NCBI GenBank assembly: GCA_021647535.1
Contig: JAKIUO010000016.1
Span: 1 to 23,501, forward strand
Direction: 5' to 3'
Length of the DNA stretch: 23,501 bases
DNA from: Hyphomicrobiaceae bacterium
Lineage (GTDB): Bacteria > Pseudomonadota > Alphaproteobacteria > Rhizobiales > JAKIUO01
Within the stretch, counting starts at the first letter, position 1. Each line of letters begins with the position of its first letter. This document shows, piece after piece, positions 1 to 8,226 of this stretch. Under the pieces are notes generated by a model, which was not told the DNA's origin, did not search any database, and saw nothing but the letters and a program-made list of their open reading frames with translations. A program made the translations under genes and the position numbers.

Positions 1-143
1 ATGTCAAGGATGTGACCGTTGGCGAAGAGGCTTGCCGTGTCCGCAGCGGGGCCGAGATCCGAAAATCCGGACAAGAACCAAAACCAGCAAGAGAAGCCTT
101 CGCAGAACGAAAATGGTCGGCCATAAAACTCATTACCGAGCTA
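1..143 (+). pseudogene. 3' remnant of a reading frame, possibly ISAs1-type transposase
   Basis: The frame is open from base 3 (first base of a codon) to a TGA at 141-143 and enters from outside the window, so only a tail is visible. Its first part reads KDVTVGEEACRVRSG, which resembles the segment near the C-terminus of ISAs1-family DDE transposases (pattern DVTFGED..RVRSG). That match is from memory and covers only about 15 residues. The last 18 residues and the stop codon are shared almost exactly with a second locus at 20892-20950, where the upstream protein sequence is completely different. The frame is therefore probably chimeric and broken rather than a working gene. It could also be the end of an intact gene lying outside the window. 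Confidence 0.35.
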
Positions 144-160
144 TGAATTGAATTGCCCTG
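87..160 (+). repeat. Direct repeat copy 1 (about 70 bp)
   Basis: This segment matches 20892-20960 nearly base for base in the same orientation. The differences are one substitution just before the stop codon (gagcta versus gagcca) and a 5-bp tandem duplication (aattg) here. It carries the last codons (AREAFAERKWSAIKLITE) and stop codon of a reading frame plus a few bases beyond it. Confidence 0.85.
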
Positions 161-376
161 GGAGGTTACCTTCCAAGCGGGTTTGGGCGGCAGCCCGATT
201 GCGAAGCAAGTTTGTCCGTAACCTAGCGCCTATGGCCCCGGACCCCGTTGGAGGAGCCCCTCCAAACCTCCCGTTTTTCTATCATCAAATTCAAAAAAGT
301 AAGGGGTTTGGGGAACTCGTTCCTCAAGCGGGCCAGAAAGCCAATAATCGGCAGCAGCCCGTTTGCGAAGCAAAGC
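160..376 (+). repeat. Dispersed intergenic repeat, copy A (composite)
   Basis: This stretch fills the gap between the remnant at 1-143 and the end of hemY and holds no convincing gene. Bases 234-334 match 13560-13658 in inverted orientation over about 100 bp with only a few differences. Two copies of the element's right end (GGGC..AGCCCG.TTGCGAAGCAA) occur at 185-209 and 350-373, so this locus looks like two overlapping or nested copies. A shorter degenerate end occurs near 419-435. The core includes a hairpin-forming block around 309-325, related to the GGGGAAC-TC-GTTCCCC of other copies. Bases 377-440 show nothing else. Confidence 0.75.
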
Positions 377-440
377 TTTGAGACTTGAATGGCCTGCTTG
401 GTACGGGGTTCAGCCCTGTCGCGAAGCGAGGCGGGCTTGA

Positions 441-2252
441 TCAGCTTGTGCCTTTTTGAGAATGACGAAACCTTTGGGGGAGTTTCGGGGTGCGGCTGCC
501 GGTGCTGGCAAAGGGGCCGGGATCATCTGGCAGGCGAGGCGGGATGTAGATGTCTGGTGCCTTTGATTTTGTGTTTTTTTTATCTGCGTCCTTTTTTGCC
601 GTTTTGGGCTCGATCACAGGTGGTGTCTCGTCGGGTGTTTCAAATTTGACCGGTTTATCTACGGCGTCAACCTCAATGACTTCGACCAGATTATCTTCGA
701 TTTGCGCCTTCGTTTTTGGGCTGGTCAGCGGTTCAATGGCTTTTTCGGCAGGGGGTACAACCTTATCAGCTTCGATAGGGTCAGCCTCCACAGATTTGAC
801 CGTGAGGCTTTCGGCTTCCTTCTGCGTTGCGGCAGCCGAAGCGAGAGCAGCGCTGGCAATCGCGGTGCTTTTTTCCTCAGGCTGATTTTCTTCCGCTATT
901 TCAGTGACCTTCTCTTCAACCTTCAAAGGAATAAATTCCTCAAAGGGAAGCTCGTCATCTCTTTGTTCGAGCTGTTCGACAGGTATTTTCCAATCAAAAG
1001 CGTCGAGACGACCCGTAATAGGAGAAATGGGCGCCCATTGTTTGGAGACGTAGCCATCGGCGGTCCAGGCGGGATCTCGTGGGGCGCGCACGGCGCGGGC
1101 CAACCATTCGCGCACACGGCCCTTATCGCCAAATTCGCCGCCTTCAATGCGCGCCATAAGAGTGCAGACCCGCTCAGACGGGTGCTCATCAAGCAGGCTT
1201 TTGAGGGCCAGGCGGGCTTCATCCCAGTCATGACTTTCAATGGCCGCTTCGGCAACCGCAATGGCCCCTTCCATATTATAGGGGGTGCGCTGGGCCAGCT
1301 GCTGGACCCGTGTCAGGCGGTCGCGCGGACTGTCGCCGGGGCGGGCATGGGCATAGGTCAGGGCAAGATCGGGATGAGGCGATGTTTCCCAAGTGCGCAT
1401 GATGATTTTCGAGGCTTTGCCGACATTTCCCTGTGCGGCCAGAATACGGCTGGCGACATCAGCGGCGGGCACCAGGTCGGGGGCCAGCCGATGGGCTTCA
1501 AGGGCTTGCGACAGGGCCAGGTCCATTTCGTTCTGTTCGTTTTCAACGGCCTGTGCGGTGAGCAGGACGGCGCGCTGGCGGGTGGCGGTTTTCTTGTCGA
1601 CCTTTTTGTGCTTGCGTGCCAGCTCAAGGGTTTTGAGGGCATCGGCCCATTGCCCAGAGCGCGACTGGATTTCCAGCAGAGCCTCGGTGGACCAAGTGAG
1701 GCGCGGGTTGCGCTGCACAGCCTTATCGGCGAACTGGCGGGCCGCTTCGATCTCTTTTTCGCGGCGCGCTTCAAGGTAAAGTCCGCGCAGTCCAGCGACC
1801 TCGGTTTCCGGGTTTTCAAGCATGGCTTCATAGAGCTGTCTGGCCGCATTGCGATCTCCGGACAATTGCGCGGCCTGCGCCTTCAGTAAAGTGGTGAGGC
1901 CGTCAGATTGCAGTTTCTTGCCGGCTTTTGCGGCCAGCTTGCGAGCCAGTGCGGCGTCTCCGGCGGAAACGGCAATGAGGCCGCGCGACACGGCATCAAG
2001 GCCTTTTTCACGGTTACGCAGCTTGACATGGCGCGACACCCGACCCGGCGCGATCAGCACATTCTTGATCAGCCACCAGATCAGCATCAGGGTGACAAGA
2101 GTGACGAGGAAGCCAATAATCAGGGTCATCAGATCCATGTGATAGATCTGCCCCTGCCAGGTGATATCAACCTGTCCGGGACGATCAGCCAGCCAGGCAA
2201 AACCAAGGGCAAGTCCGGTTACGGCAGCGAAAAAGAGAAGGATGCGCCACAT
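441..2252 (-). CDS. hemY: HemY-like inner-membrane TPR protein
   Basis: Protein of 603 residues. The N-terminus matches the HemY_N pattern: one membrane span at about 1-20, a short periplasmic stretch (QVDITWQG), and a second span at about 41-63, followed by a basic segment (RHVKLRNREKGLDAVSRGL). Residues of about 90-420 are helical and TPR-like. The tail from about 430 is acidic and low-complexity and is probably disordered. HemY proteins sit in heme-synthesis operons; the precise role of this proteobacterial family is not settled, and it is not the Bacillus HemY oxidase. The ATG lies 5 nt after the stop of the upstream Mic60-like gene, and an AAAGGA ribosome site lies at that gene's end, so translation is probably coupled. 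It is the last gene of the hemC-hemD-Mic60-hemY unit. Confidence 0.9.
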   Translation of the reverse strand: MWRILLFFAAVTGLALGFAWLADRPGQVDITWQGQIYHMDLMTLIIGFLVTLVTLMLIWWLIKNVLIAPGRVSRHVKLRNREKGLDAVSRGLIAVSAGDAALARKLAAKAGKKLQSDGLTTLLKAQAAQLSGDRNAARQLYEAMLENPETEVAGLRGLYLEARREKEIEAARQFADKAVQRNPRLTWSTEALLEIQSRSGQWADALKTLELARKHKKVDKKTATRQRAVLLTAQAVENEQNEMDLALSQALEAHRLAPDLVPAADVASRILAAQGNVGKASKIIMRTWETSPHPDLALTYAHARPGDSPRDRLTRVQQLAQRTPYNMEGAIAVAEAAIESHDWDEARLALKSLLDEHPSERVCTLMARIEGGEFGDKGRVREWLARAVRAPRDPAWTADGYVSKQWAPISPITGRLDAFDWKIPVEQLEQRDDELPFEEFIPLKVEEKVTEIAEENQPEEKSTAIASAALASAAATQKEAESLTVKSVEADPIEADKVVPPAEKAIEPLTSPKTKAQIEDNLVEVIEVDAVDKPVKFETPDETPPVIEPKTAKKDADKKNTKSKAPDIYIPPRLPDDPGPFASTGSRTPKLPQRFRHSQKGTS

Positions 2253-2257
2253 AGAAT

Positions 2258-3841
2258 TTATCCTTTACTGGAAACCGCGCCGCCAAGGGCATTGCGGATT
2301 TTGTCTTCAAGGGCGCGCAGTACACGACTGCCGGCAAAGCGCGAACCTGCCTGTTTGAGCCAGGGCTGCATGACCTTTTTGGCCGGGCCTTGCAAGGCTT
2401 TGCTTTCTTCCAGCACCCCTCCCAGATCATTGCGCCCCAGCCTATATTCAATGCGCGACAGAATGGCGCCGGTGCCCTCGCCTTTGACGAGGCCGGTGGG
2501 GCGGACCTGTACAAGACTTTTGGCATTGGCCATCATCTGGTCGACAAAGCTGCCTGAGCTTGCCACATGTTCAGAGGCCAGCGCTTTGGTGGAATAGTCC
2601 GAAAAGGTCTTGCGCAATTTGGCCGTGGTGATGAGACCGTGTGGCGCATATTGCGAGAGCACGGTGAGATCCAGGCCTTTTGGCGCATGGGGCACAACAC
2701 GGGCCAGTTCGGCCTCATAGGGTGTGCCTTCATTGACGGCGCGTTTCAGTTCGCCAAGCGACAGGGCAAGAGCAATATCGCGCCCTTCGGCTTTGGAACT
2801 GGCTTCGCGGTGCATGACGCCATCAATTTTAGCGGTGAGCGCGGCCAGCGAAGACATCACCGGGCTGATCTGGGCCGAAACATCTGGCGGACGATTGGCG
2901 TTGGCGACCATTTGCGCATTGGCGTTTTTGATCCTGGCCAGATCGTCAGATATTTTTGCGGTGGTGCTGACGAAATCAGCCTGTTTGCTACGCAGTCCAG
3001 ACAGATCCTCGCGAAAAGTGTTTTGCTCTTCGCGCACTTTGATGAGCTCGGTTTTGAGGGCAAGGGCCTGCTTGTTGGATTTTTTCAGCTGTTTGCTGAC
3101 AGAGGTCAGACGGGCCAGCTTGCCGCCTTTGCCGCTACGTGCGGCCTGTTCCAGCTCGTTGAAGGTGGCTTCCAGTTTTGTCACCTTGTCGGCCAGTGTC
3201 GGTGCGCCCTCACGGCCATAGCCAAGGCTGCTTTCTGTCTGCGAAAGGCGGGTGGCAAGATCGCTAAGACGCGCCGTCAGGCCATTTGGATCATTGGGCG
3301 ATATTGCACGCTCCATCTGTCCGACTTTAGCAGACAGGCTACTGATTTTTTGTTTGAACTCTTTGCCGCCAGAAAGTTCAAAACCGGCGGGCATCATATT
3401 ATTGTTGTTGGCGTAAGACAGACCAAAAATCCCGAGCCCGGCACCAATGACCGAGGCGAAGAGATGAGACATAAAACCGCCACCGCTTTTTTGCACGGGG
3501 GGCGCAGGCGTTGGGCTGTTCGATGCGGCGTCCTTATTGGCACGGCTGCCCGAGGCTGCGGTTTTGCCAGCACTTTTGTTTTGGCCGGTATCTGTTGTCC
3601 TGGATGCCGGGCTTTTGGAAGCGGTGGCTTTGCATGTGGGCGATTTTTCAGAGCCTGTTTGGGGGGGCGTGCTCTTGGCATTGCTCACCGATTTTTGCGC
3701 ACTGCCCTCATTGCTTTTGGCTTTGTTTTGAGCCGATTGATCACTGTCCTTGCCAGAGCTGCTTTTCTTGACTTCTTTGGCTTTTAGATCAAGCGTCGCT
3801 GTTGGGCGCTTGCGCCGTGAACGGGGGGGAGTTTTCTTCAT
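2258..3841 (-). CDS. Mic60/mitofilin-like membrane protein (COG4223 type)
   Basis: Protein of 527 residues. Residues 1-120 form a basic, Ser/Thr/Lys-rich cytoplasmic tail. One membrane span lies at about 124-144 (HLFASVIGAGLGIFGLSYA). A long heptad-like coiled coil covers about 155-320, and a helical C-terminal region (about 340-527) corresponds to the mitofilin signature region. This architecture, together with its place between hemD and hemY, is the known signature of the alphaproteobacterial homologue of mitochondrial Mic60, a shaper of inner-membrane invaginations. The identification rests on architecture and synteny, since sequence identity in this family is low. The 97-nt gap to hemD holds a possible internal promoter (TTGTCC at 3913-3908, CTATAG at 3890-3885, 17-nt spacer), so it may be expressed partly independently. 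Confidence 0.82.
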   Translation of the reverse strand: MKKTPPRSRRKRPTATLDLKAKEVKKSSSGKDSDQSAQNKAKSNEGSAQKSVSNAKSTPPQTGSEKSPTCKATASKSPASRTTDTGQNKSAGKTAASGSRANKDAASNSPTPAPPVQKSGGGFMSHLFASVIGAGLGIFGLSYANNNNMMPAGFELSGGKEFKQKISSLSAKVGQMERAISPNDPNGLTARLSDLATRLSQTESSLGYGREGAPTLADKVTKLEATFNELEQAARSGKGGKLARLTSVSKQLKKSNKQALALKTELIKVREEQNTFREDLSGLRSKQADFVSTTAKISDDLARIKNANAQMVANANRPPDVSAQISPVMSSLAALTAKIDGVMHREASSKAEGRDIALALSLGELKRAVNEGTPYEAELARVVPHAPKGLDLTVLSQYAPHGLITTAKLRKTFSDYSTKALASEHVASSGSFVDQMMANAKSLVQVRPTGLVKGEGTGAILSRIEYRLGRNDLGGVLEESKALQGPAKKVMQPWLKQAGSRFAGSRVLRALEDKIRNALGGAVSSKG

Positions 3842-3938
3842 ATTTCACCAGGTTCGAACTGCTAATTACTTTATCTCATTTTCTCTATAGACCATATAGG
3901 CTGAACGGGACAACCGCAATCTTGTTAATTTCCCACGT

Positions 3939-4694
3939 CTATCCAAGGGTTAGCTGTTCGATCTGAGCAAGCAGCTGGTTCATGTCTGGATGCGGCGCGA
4001 TGAGTGTTTTTTGCCAGGGCAGGTCTTTCGTAGCGGTGGCCACATTGGCGGACAGGCACAGGCAGGCGACGGTGCTTAGTTTTTGTGCCAGCCCGTTTTT
4101 TTTCACCAGATCGCCAAATAGGCGGGCAGAGCGCGGCGATAGCAGCAAAACGCCATCAATCGTATGCGCTTCAAGGCCTTTTTTGACGGCGGGAGCCAAT
4201 TGGTTGGTCTGCACGGTTTCATAAATAACCTGTTCGGTGAGCAAAAAACCCTGCTGGCGCAGGACAGGGGCCAGATCAAAGGCTTTTTTTGCGCCAACAG
4301 GATAATAAAAGGGCAGATTGTTTTGCGGATCAAAATGCGGATTGAACCCCTTGATGAAATCGGGCAGGGCGCTGGCGCGGCCATTGCCGTAAATGATCGT
4401 TTTAAAGCCCAGGTCAAGGGCCTGTCGTCCTGTCGCCTTCCCCACGGCAAACAGTGTCCGGTCTTGCCAGACACTGGGGGAAAGTGGATCAATACCGGCT
4501 TTTTGGGCCAGACAGCGCAGGGCGTTACGGCTGGTGATGATGAGCCCTTTTAGGGTAGCCGGGTCAGGCAGCGCGATATCGGGCTGGCAAACCACTTCCA
4601 TGACGGGGGAAAGCAGCGCTTCATGGCCCAGCTCCTCCAGCTTTTTGGCGGTTGTTTCGCCATCAGGGCGCGGCCTAGTGATGACAAAGCGCAT
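3939..4694 (-). CDS. hemD: Uroporphyrinogen-III synthase
   Basis: Protein of 251 residues, the usual length for HemD. It closes and isomerises hydroxymethylbilane to uroporphyrinogen III in the cytoplasm. The N-terminus (MRFVITRPRPDGETTAKKLEE) is the characteristic start of the family. Further family features are the SRNALRCL segment and, in the second half, a LLSPRSARLF motif. The rest is poorly conserved, as is normal for HemD. It starts 21 nt after hemC ends, so the two are co-transcribed and catalyse consecutive steps. Confidence 0.92.
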   Translation of the reverse strand: MRFVITRPRPDGETTAKKLEELGHEALLSPVMEVVCQPDIALPDPATLKGLIITSRNALRCLAQKAGIDPLSPSVWQDRTLFAVGKATGRQALDLGFKTIIYGNGRASALPDFIKGFNPHFDPQNNLPFYYPVGAKKAFDLAPVLRQQGFLLTEQVIYETVQTNQLAPAVKKGLEAHTIDGVLLLSPRSARLFGDLVKKNGLAQKLSTVACLCLSANVATATKDLPWQKTLIAPHPDMNQLLAQIEQLTLG

Positions 4695-4715
4695 GGGGCG
4701 GGGGCCTTCTCCAAC

Positions 4716-5663
4716 TTATGAACCTGTATTGAGAAAATCCGCCCCAACCTTGTCGAGCAGCTCATCGGCGGCATCTATCGCCAGTTTTTCAGCGTCCGTA
4801 ATGGGACCAAGACGCGTGGTTTCATGCGCCTCTGCGCCATCTGGCGACAGGATCATGCCGCGAAAGCTGATATCATCGCCGGCAATGACGGCGAGGCCAG
4901 CGATTGGTGTACGACAATTGCCATCAAGGCGCCCGAGAAAAACCCGTTCCATCTGCACACAGTCAAAGGTTTTTTGATGATTGAGCGGCGCAATGAGCGC
5001 GGCCATTTGCGTATCCGCTTTACGGATCTGCAAACCAATAGCGCCCTGCGAGACGGCGGGTAGCATTTCGTCGATCTCGACCAGCGAGGTGATCTTGTCT
5101 TCATAGCCAAGGCGGCGCAAACCGGCATTGGCGAGGAACGTCGCGTCGGCCACGCCTTCTTCAAGCTTGTGCAAACGGGTCTGCACATTGCCGCGAAATT
5201 CAATGACCCGCAAATCGGGGCGGATATGGCGGATCTGCGACTGGCGGCGCAGGCTGGAGGTGCCAACCACCGCACCATGGGGCAGATCGGCAATGGTTTT
5301 GGCTTTAAAGCTCAAAAAAGCGTCGCGGACATCGGCGCGCGACAACAGGCAGGGGATGGCGAGGCCGGGCGGCAGATCGGTGGCGACATCTTTCATGCTA
5401 TGCACGGCAACGTCGATTTCATCGTCGAGCAAAGCCTCTTCGATTTCCTTGGTGAACAGGCCCTTGCCGCCAAAATCGCGCAAGGACTGATCCTGAATCC
5501 GGTCGCCCGCCGAGGTTCTTTTGACAATCGCGAAACGGTCTTCGGTCAGACCATGGGCCTCCATCAGCCGCTCTCTTGTCTCATAGGCCTGCGCCAGCGC
5601 CAGCGGGCTGGAGCGCGTGCCGATACGAATGGGGCGATCAGTGGGGAAATCTGTAGAAGTCAA
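4716..5663 (-). CDS. hemC: Porphobilinogen deaminase (hydroxymethylbilane synthase)
   Basis: The enzyme joins four porphobilinogens into hydroxymethylbilane in the cytoplasm. Clear motifs with the start chosen here are RIGTRSSPLALAQA (13-26), HSMKDVATDLP (88-98), GTSSLRRQSQ (134-143) and EFRGNVQTRLHKLEEG (155-170). Cys250 in GNCRTPIAG is the cysteine that carries the dipyrromethane cofactor. No ATG is available before the conserved domain. I chose TTG at 5663 because AGGAGA (5676-5671) sits 7 nt upstream. A TTG at 5690 would add 9 residues but has no ribosome site. The resulting length is 315 residues. It is the first gene of the minus-strand operon and divergent from tsaD across 81 nt that must hold both promoters. 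Confidence 0.93.
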   Translation of the reverse strand: MTSTDFPTDRPIRIGTRSSPLALAQAYETRERLMEAHGLTEDRFAIVKRTSAGDRIQDQSLRDFGGKGLFTKEIEEALLDDEIDVAVHSMKDVATDLPPGLAIPCLLSRADVRDAFLSFKAKTIADLPHGAVVGTSSLRRQSQIRHIRPDLRVIEFRGNVQTRLHKLEEGVADATFLANAGLRRLGYEDKITSLVEIDEMLPAVSQGAIGLQIRKADTQMAALIAPLNHQKTFDCVQMERVFLGRLDGNCRTPIAGLAVIAGDDISFRGMILSPDGAEAHETTRLGPITDAEKLAIDAADELLDKVGADFLNTGS

Positions 5664-5744
5664 GCCTGCATCTCCTGATGAGTTGATCAATTAGCCATTG
5701 CCAGCATTTAGCCCAATGTTTAACACAAAGGCAATGAGGATGTA

Positions 5745-6857
5745 ATGGACCGAAAAATGACAGAGCAAAAAACCCTTTGTGTGCTTGGCATTGAAACAAG
5801 CGGCGATGAGACAGCGGCCAGCATTGTGCTGGGCGAGACGGATGGGCGGGCAAAAATCCTCTCTAATGTCGTGCGCTCGCAGATTGACGAGCATAAAGCT
5901 TTTGGCGGCGTAGTGCCAGAGATTGCAGCAAGGGCGCATATTGAGCTGCTCGACAAGCTCATTGCGCAGGCCATGAATGAGGCGGGGGGGGGTGAAGCGG
6001 GGCTGCGCTTTCGGGAACTGGACGGCGTGGCGGTTACGGCAGGGCCGGGGCTGATTGGCGGGCTGATGGTCGGGCTGATGACGGCCAAGGCGGTCTGTTA
6101 CGCCAGCGATTTTCCGCTGCTCGGCATCAATCATCTGGAAGGCCATGCGCTGACGCCGGGGCTGACCGACAATGTGTTGCCGCCTTATCTGTTGCTACTG
6201 GTGTCGGGGGGGCATACGCAGGTGCAGATCGTCAAGCAGGTCGGGCAATATCAGCGGCTTGGCACAACGGTTGATGATGCGCTCGGGGAAGCCTTTGACA
6301 AGGTCGCCAAGCTCATGGGGCTGGATTATCCCGGTGGGCCGCAAGTGGCGAAATGGGCGCAAAAGGGCAATGATCGGCGCTTTGACTTTCCCCGTCCCAT
6401 GCAGGGTCGGGCCGAACCAAACTTTTCTTTTTCAGGCCTTAAAACGGCGGTGCGCCAGCAGGCCATCAAGCTGGCTCCGTTGTCAGACACGGATATTGCC
6501 GATCTGTGCGCCTCTTTCGAACGGGCCGCCAGCGAAGCGGTGGTCGATCGGGTCGGGCGGGCCATGGAGCGATATATAGAGGTGATGGGAGCAGATGCGC
6601 CGCTTCGTCTGGTTGTGGCAGGCGGGGTAGCGGCCAATCTGCGTTTGCGCGGCGCACTGGCGGCGTTGGCCGATGACAGGAATTTCACGTTGGATGTGCC
6701 GCCGGTCGAGCTGTGTACGGATAATGCCGCAATGATCGCCTGGGCCGGGCTGGAGCACCTATTGCGCGGGGCGAGTGATCCGCTTGACCTGCCCGCAAAG
6801 GCGCGCTGGCCACTGGATGAAACGGCGGCAAAAATAAAAGGGGTGAAGTTGTGTTGA
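5745..6857 (+). CDS. tsaD: tRNA N6-adenosine threonylcarbamoyltransferase
   Basis: Protein of 370 residues, full length. TsaD, with TsaB and TsaE, transfers threonylcarbamoyl to A37 of ANN-decoding tRNAs. Visible motifs are GIETSGDETAA (15-25), the metal-binding pair His130/His134 in INHLEGHAL, SGGHTQ (154-159), DDALGEAFDKVAKLMGL with YPGGP, and DNAAMIAWAG near the C-terminus. The start at 5745 has AGGA a few bases upstream; the ATG at 5757 has none. It is transcribed away from hemC. A repeat element, rather than another gene, separates it from gpsA. Confidence 0.96.
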   Translation: MDRKMTEQKTLCVLGIETSGDETAASIVLGETDGRAKILSNVVRSQIDEHKAFGGVVPEIAARAHIELLDKLIAQAMNEAGGGEAGLRFRELDGVAVTAGPGLIGGLMVGLMTAKAVCYASDFPLLGINHLEGHALTPGLTDNVLPPYLLLLVSGGHTQVQIVKQVGQYQRLGTTVDDALGEAFDKVAKLMGLDYPGGPQVAKWAQKGNDRRFDFPRPMQGRAEPNFSFSGLKTAVRQQAIKLAPLSDTDIADLCASFERAASEAVVDRVGRAMERYIEVMGADAPLRLVVAGGVAANLRLRGALAALADDRNFTLDVPPVELCTDNAAMIAWAGLEHLLRGASDPLDLPAKARWPLDETAAKIKGVKLC

Positions 6858-6867
6858 GGGCTCTCTC

Positions 6868-7025
6868 TTGCTTCGCAATTGGGCTGCCGCCCATTGTTCA
6901 TTTTCTGGCCCGCTTGGAAGGAGACCTCCCAAACCCATCCTTTTTTATTTTTAAATTCAAAAAGTAAGGGGTTTGGGGAACTCGTTCCCCGAATGGGTGT
7001 GGGCGATAGCCCGCTTGCGAAGCAA
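6868..7025 (+). repeat. MITE-like repeat, copy B (158 bp, with terminal inverted repeats)
   Basis: This is the best-defined copy of the dispersed element. Its ends are near-perfect 25-bp inverted repeats: 6868-6892 (TTGCTTCGCAA..GGGCTGCCGCCC) and 7001-7025, whose complement is TTGCTTCGCAAGCGGGCTATCGCCC. Internally it has a GGAAGGAGACCTCCC block, an AT-rich centre, and a perfect GGGGAAC-TC-GTTCCCC hairpin (6975-6990). It holds no ORF. I could not see an unambiguous target-site duplication. It starts 10 bp after the tsaD stop, so its hairpins may also act on the end of the tsaD transcript. Confidence 0.8.
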
Positions 7026-7060
7026 AATCGGCCTCACGGAAATTTTGAAGGGGAATAAAA

Positions 7061-8083
7061 ATGAAATATCAAAAAATCGGCGTGGTCGGGGCCGGGGCGT
7101 GGGGAACGGCGTTGGCGCAAACTCTGGCGATGGCGGGCCGTGATGTCACTTTGTGGGCGCATGAGCCAGAGGCCGTTGCGGCCATTTTGAACGACCACGA
7201 AAATCGCACTTACCTGCCTGGCGTCAAGCTTGATGCGCGCATAAAAGCAACAACAGAACTGGCGCAAATTGCTCAAAATGAGGCTTTGCTGATGGTGATT
7301 CCGGCGCAATTTATGGGAGATACGGCGCGCGAGCTGGCGCGCCATTTAACGCCGGGGACCCCGGCGGTCATCTGCTCGAAGGGCATCGAGATCGAAAGCG
7401 GAAAACTGCTGACGCAAGTGCTGGCGGATGCTTTGCCAACGGCGAGGCTGGCGGCGGTTTCGGGGCCAAGTTTTGCTATTGAGGTGGCCAATGGATTGCC
7501 CGCCGCCGTGACGCTGGCTTGTGAAGACAAGGAGCTGGCGCAGGAGCTTGCCAAAGCCATAACGCATCGCAACCTGCGGGTCTATCTGTCGGATGATTTA
7601 ATCGGTGTCGAGGTCGGCGGGGCCATCAAGAATGTGCTGGCGATTGCGGCGGGTATTGTCGAGGGCAAGCGCCTTGGCAAGAGCGCTCATGCGGCGCTGA
7701 TCACGCGAGGCTTTGCTGAAATGATGCGCTTTGGCCGGGCGCTTGGGGCGCGCCGTGAAACGCTGGAGGGCTTGTCGGGACTGGGTGATCTGGTGCTGAC
7801 CTGTTCCTCGCCGACCTCGCGCAATATGTCGTTTGGTCATGCGCTTGGCGAAGGGCAAAGCGTGCTGGAATATGAAGCCAGCCGCAACAGCGTCACCGAA
7901 GGCAAATATACGGCTATTCCGGTGGTGCGTATGGCTCGGGAACACGGCATCGAAATGCCGATCTGTGAAGCGGTGCGCAACATTATCTGGGGCGGCACCG
8001 ATGGTGAACAGTTCCCCGCGCTGAGTGTCGATGACGCCATTGAAGGCCTGTTGTCGCGACCTATGAAAGTGGAAGAAGAATAG
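7061..8083 (+). CDS. gpsA: Glycerol-3-phosphate dehydrogenase [NAD(P)+]
   Basis: Protein of 340 residues, full length. It reduces dihydroxyacetone phosphate to sn-glycerol 3-phosphate for phospholipid synthesis. The Rossmann nucleotide site GAGAWGTALA is at 10-19. CSKGIE, SGPSFAIEVANGLPAAVTLA, the catalytic-lysine segment KNVLAIAAGIVEGKRLGKSA, and the GLSGLGDLVLTC motif all follow in the expected order. A GAAGGGGA ribosome site precedes the ATG. The tsaD-gpsA order is common in alphaproteobacteria. Confidence 0.96.
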   Translation: MKYQKIGVVGAGAWGTALAQTLAMAGRDVTLWAHEPEAVAAILNDHENRTYLPGVKLDARIKATTELAQIAQNEALLMVIPAQFMGDTARELARHLTPGTPAVICSKGIEIESGKLLTQVLADALPTARLAAVSGPSFAIEVANGLPAAVTLACEDKELAQELAKAITHRNLRVYLSDDLIGVEVGGAIKNVLAIAAGIVEGKRLGKSAHAALITRGFAEMMRFGRALGARRETLEGLSGLGDLVLTCSSPTSRNMSFGHALGEGQSVLEYEASRNSVTEGKYTAIPVVRMAREHGIEMPICEAVRNIIWGGTDGEQFPALSVDDAIEGLLSRPMKVEEE

Positions 8084-8121
8084 AGCAAGAATAAAAACAA
8101 ACGTTTCATCCCGAAAAACAA

Positions 8122-8150
8122 TTGACAAAGTGTCGCGCCTGTTTTACTTA
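8122..8150 (+). promoter_or_regulatory. Putative sigma-70-type promoter upstream of a small gene
   Basis: A perfect TTGACA hexamer (8122-8127) is followed after 17 nt by TACTTA (8145-8150), a weak match to a -10 box. It lies 39 nt past gpsA and would start a transcript near 8157 that covers the small ORF at 8227-8343 and ends at the terminator at 8372-8406. Confidence 0.45.
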
Positions 8151-8226
8151 ACAACTCCTCAGCCCAAAAGAATATTCCCTTGGCTGTGTGTAGCCATTGA
8201 AAAACTGAATTGAGATCCTCAACAAG

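Noticed and set aside
702..1889. 395-codon open frame on the plus strand
   Set aside because: It lies wholly antisense to hemY, has no ribosome site and no recognisable protein motifs. Long shadow frames are expected opposite Ala/Glu/Leu-rich genes.
2567..3787. 406-codon open frame on the plus strand
   Set aside because: It is antisense to the Mic60-like gene and its translation has the erratic Cys/Phe/Gly-rich composition of a shadow frame.
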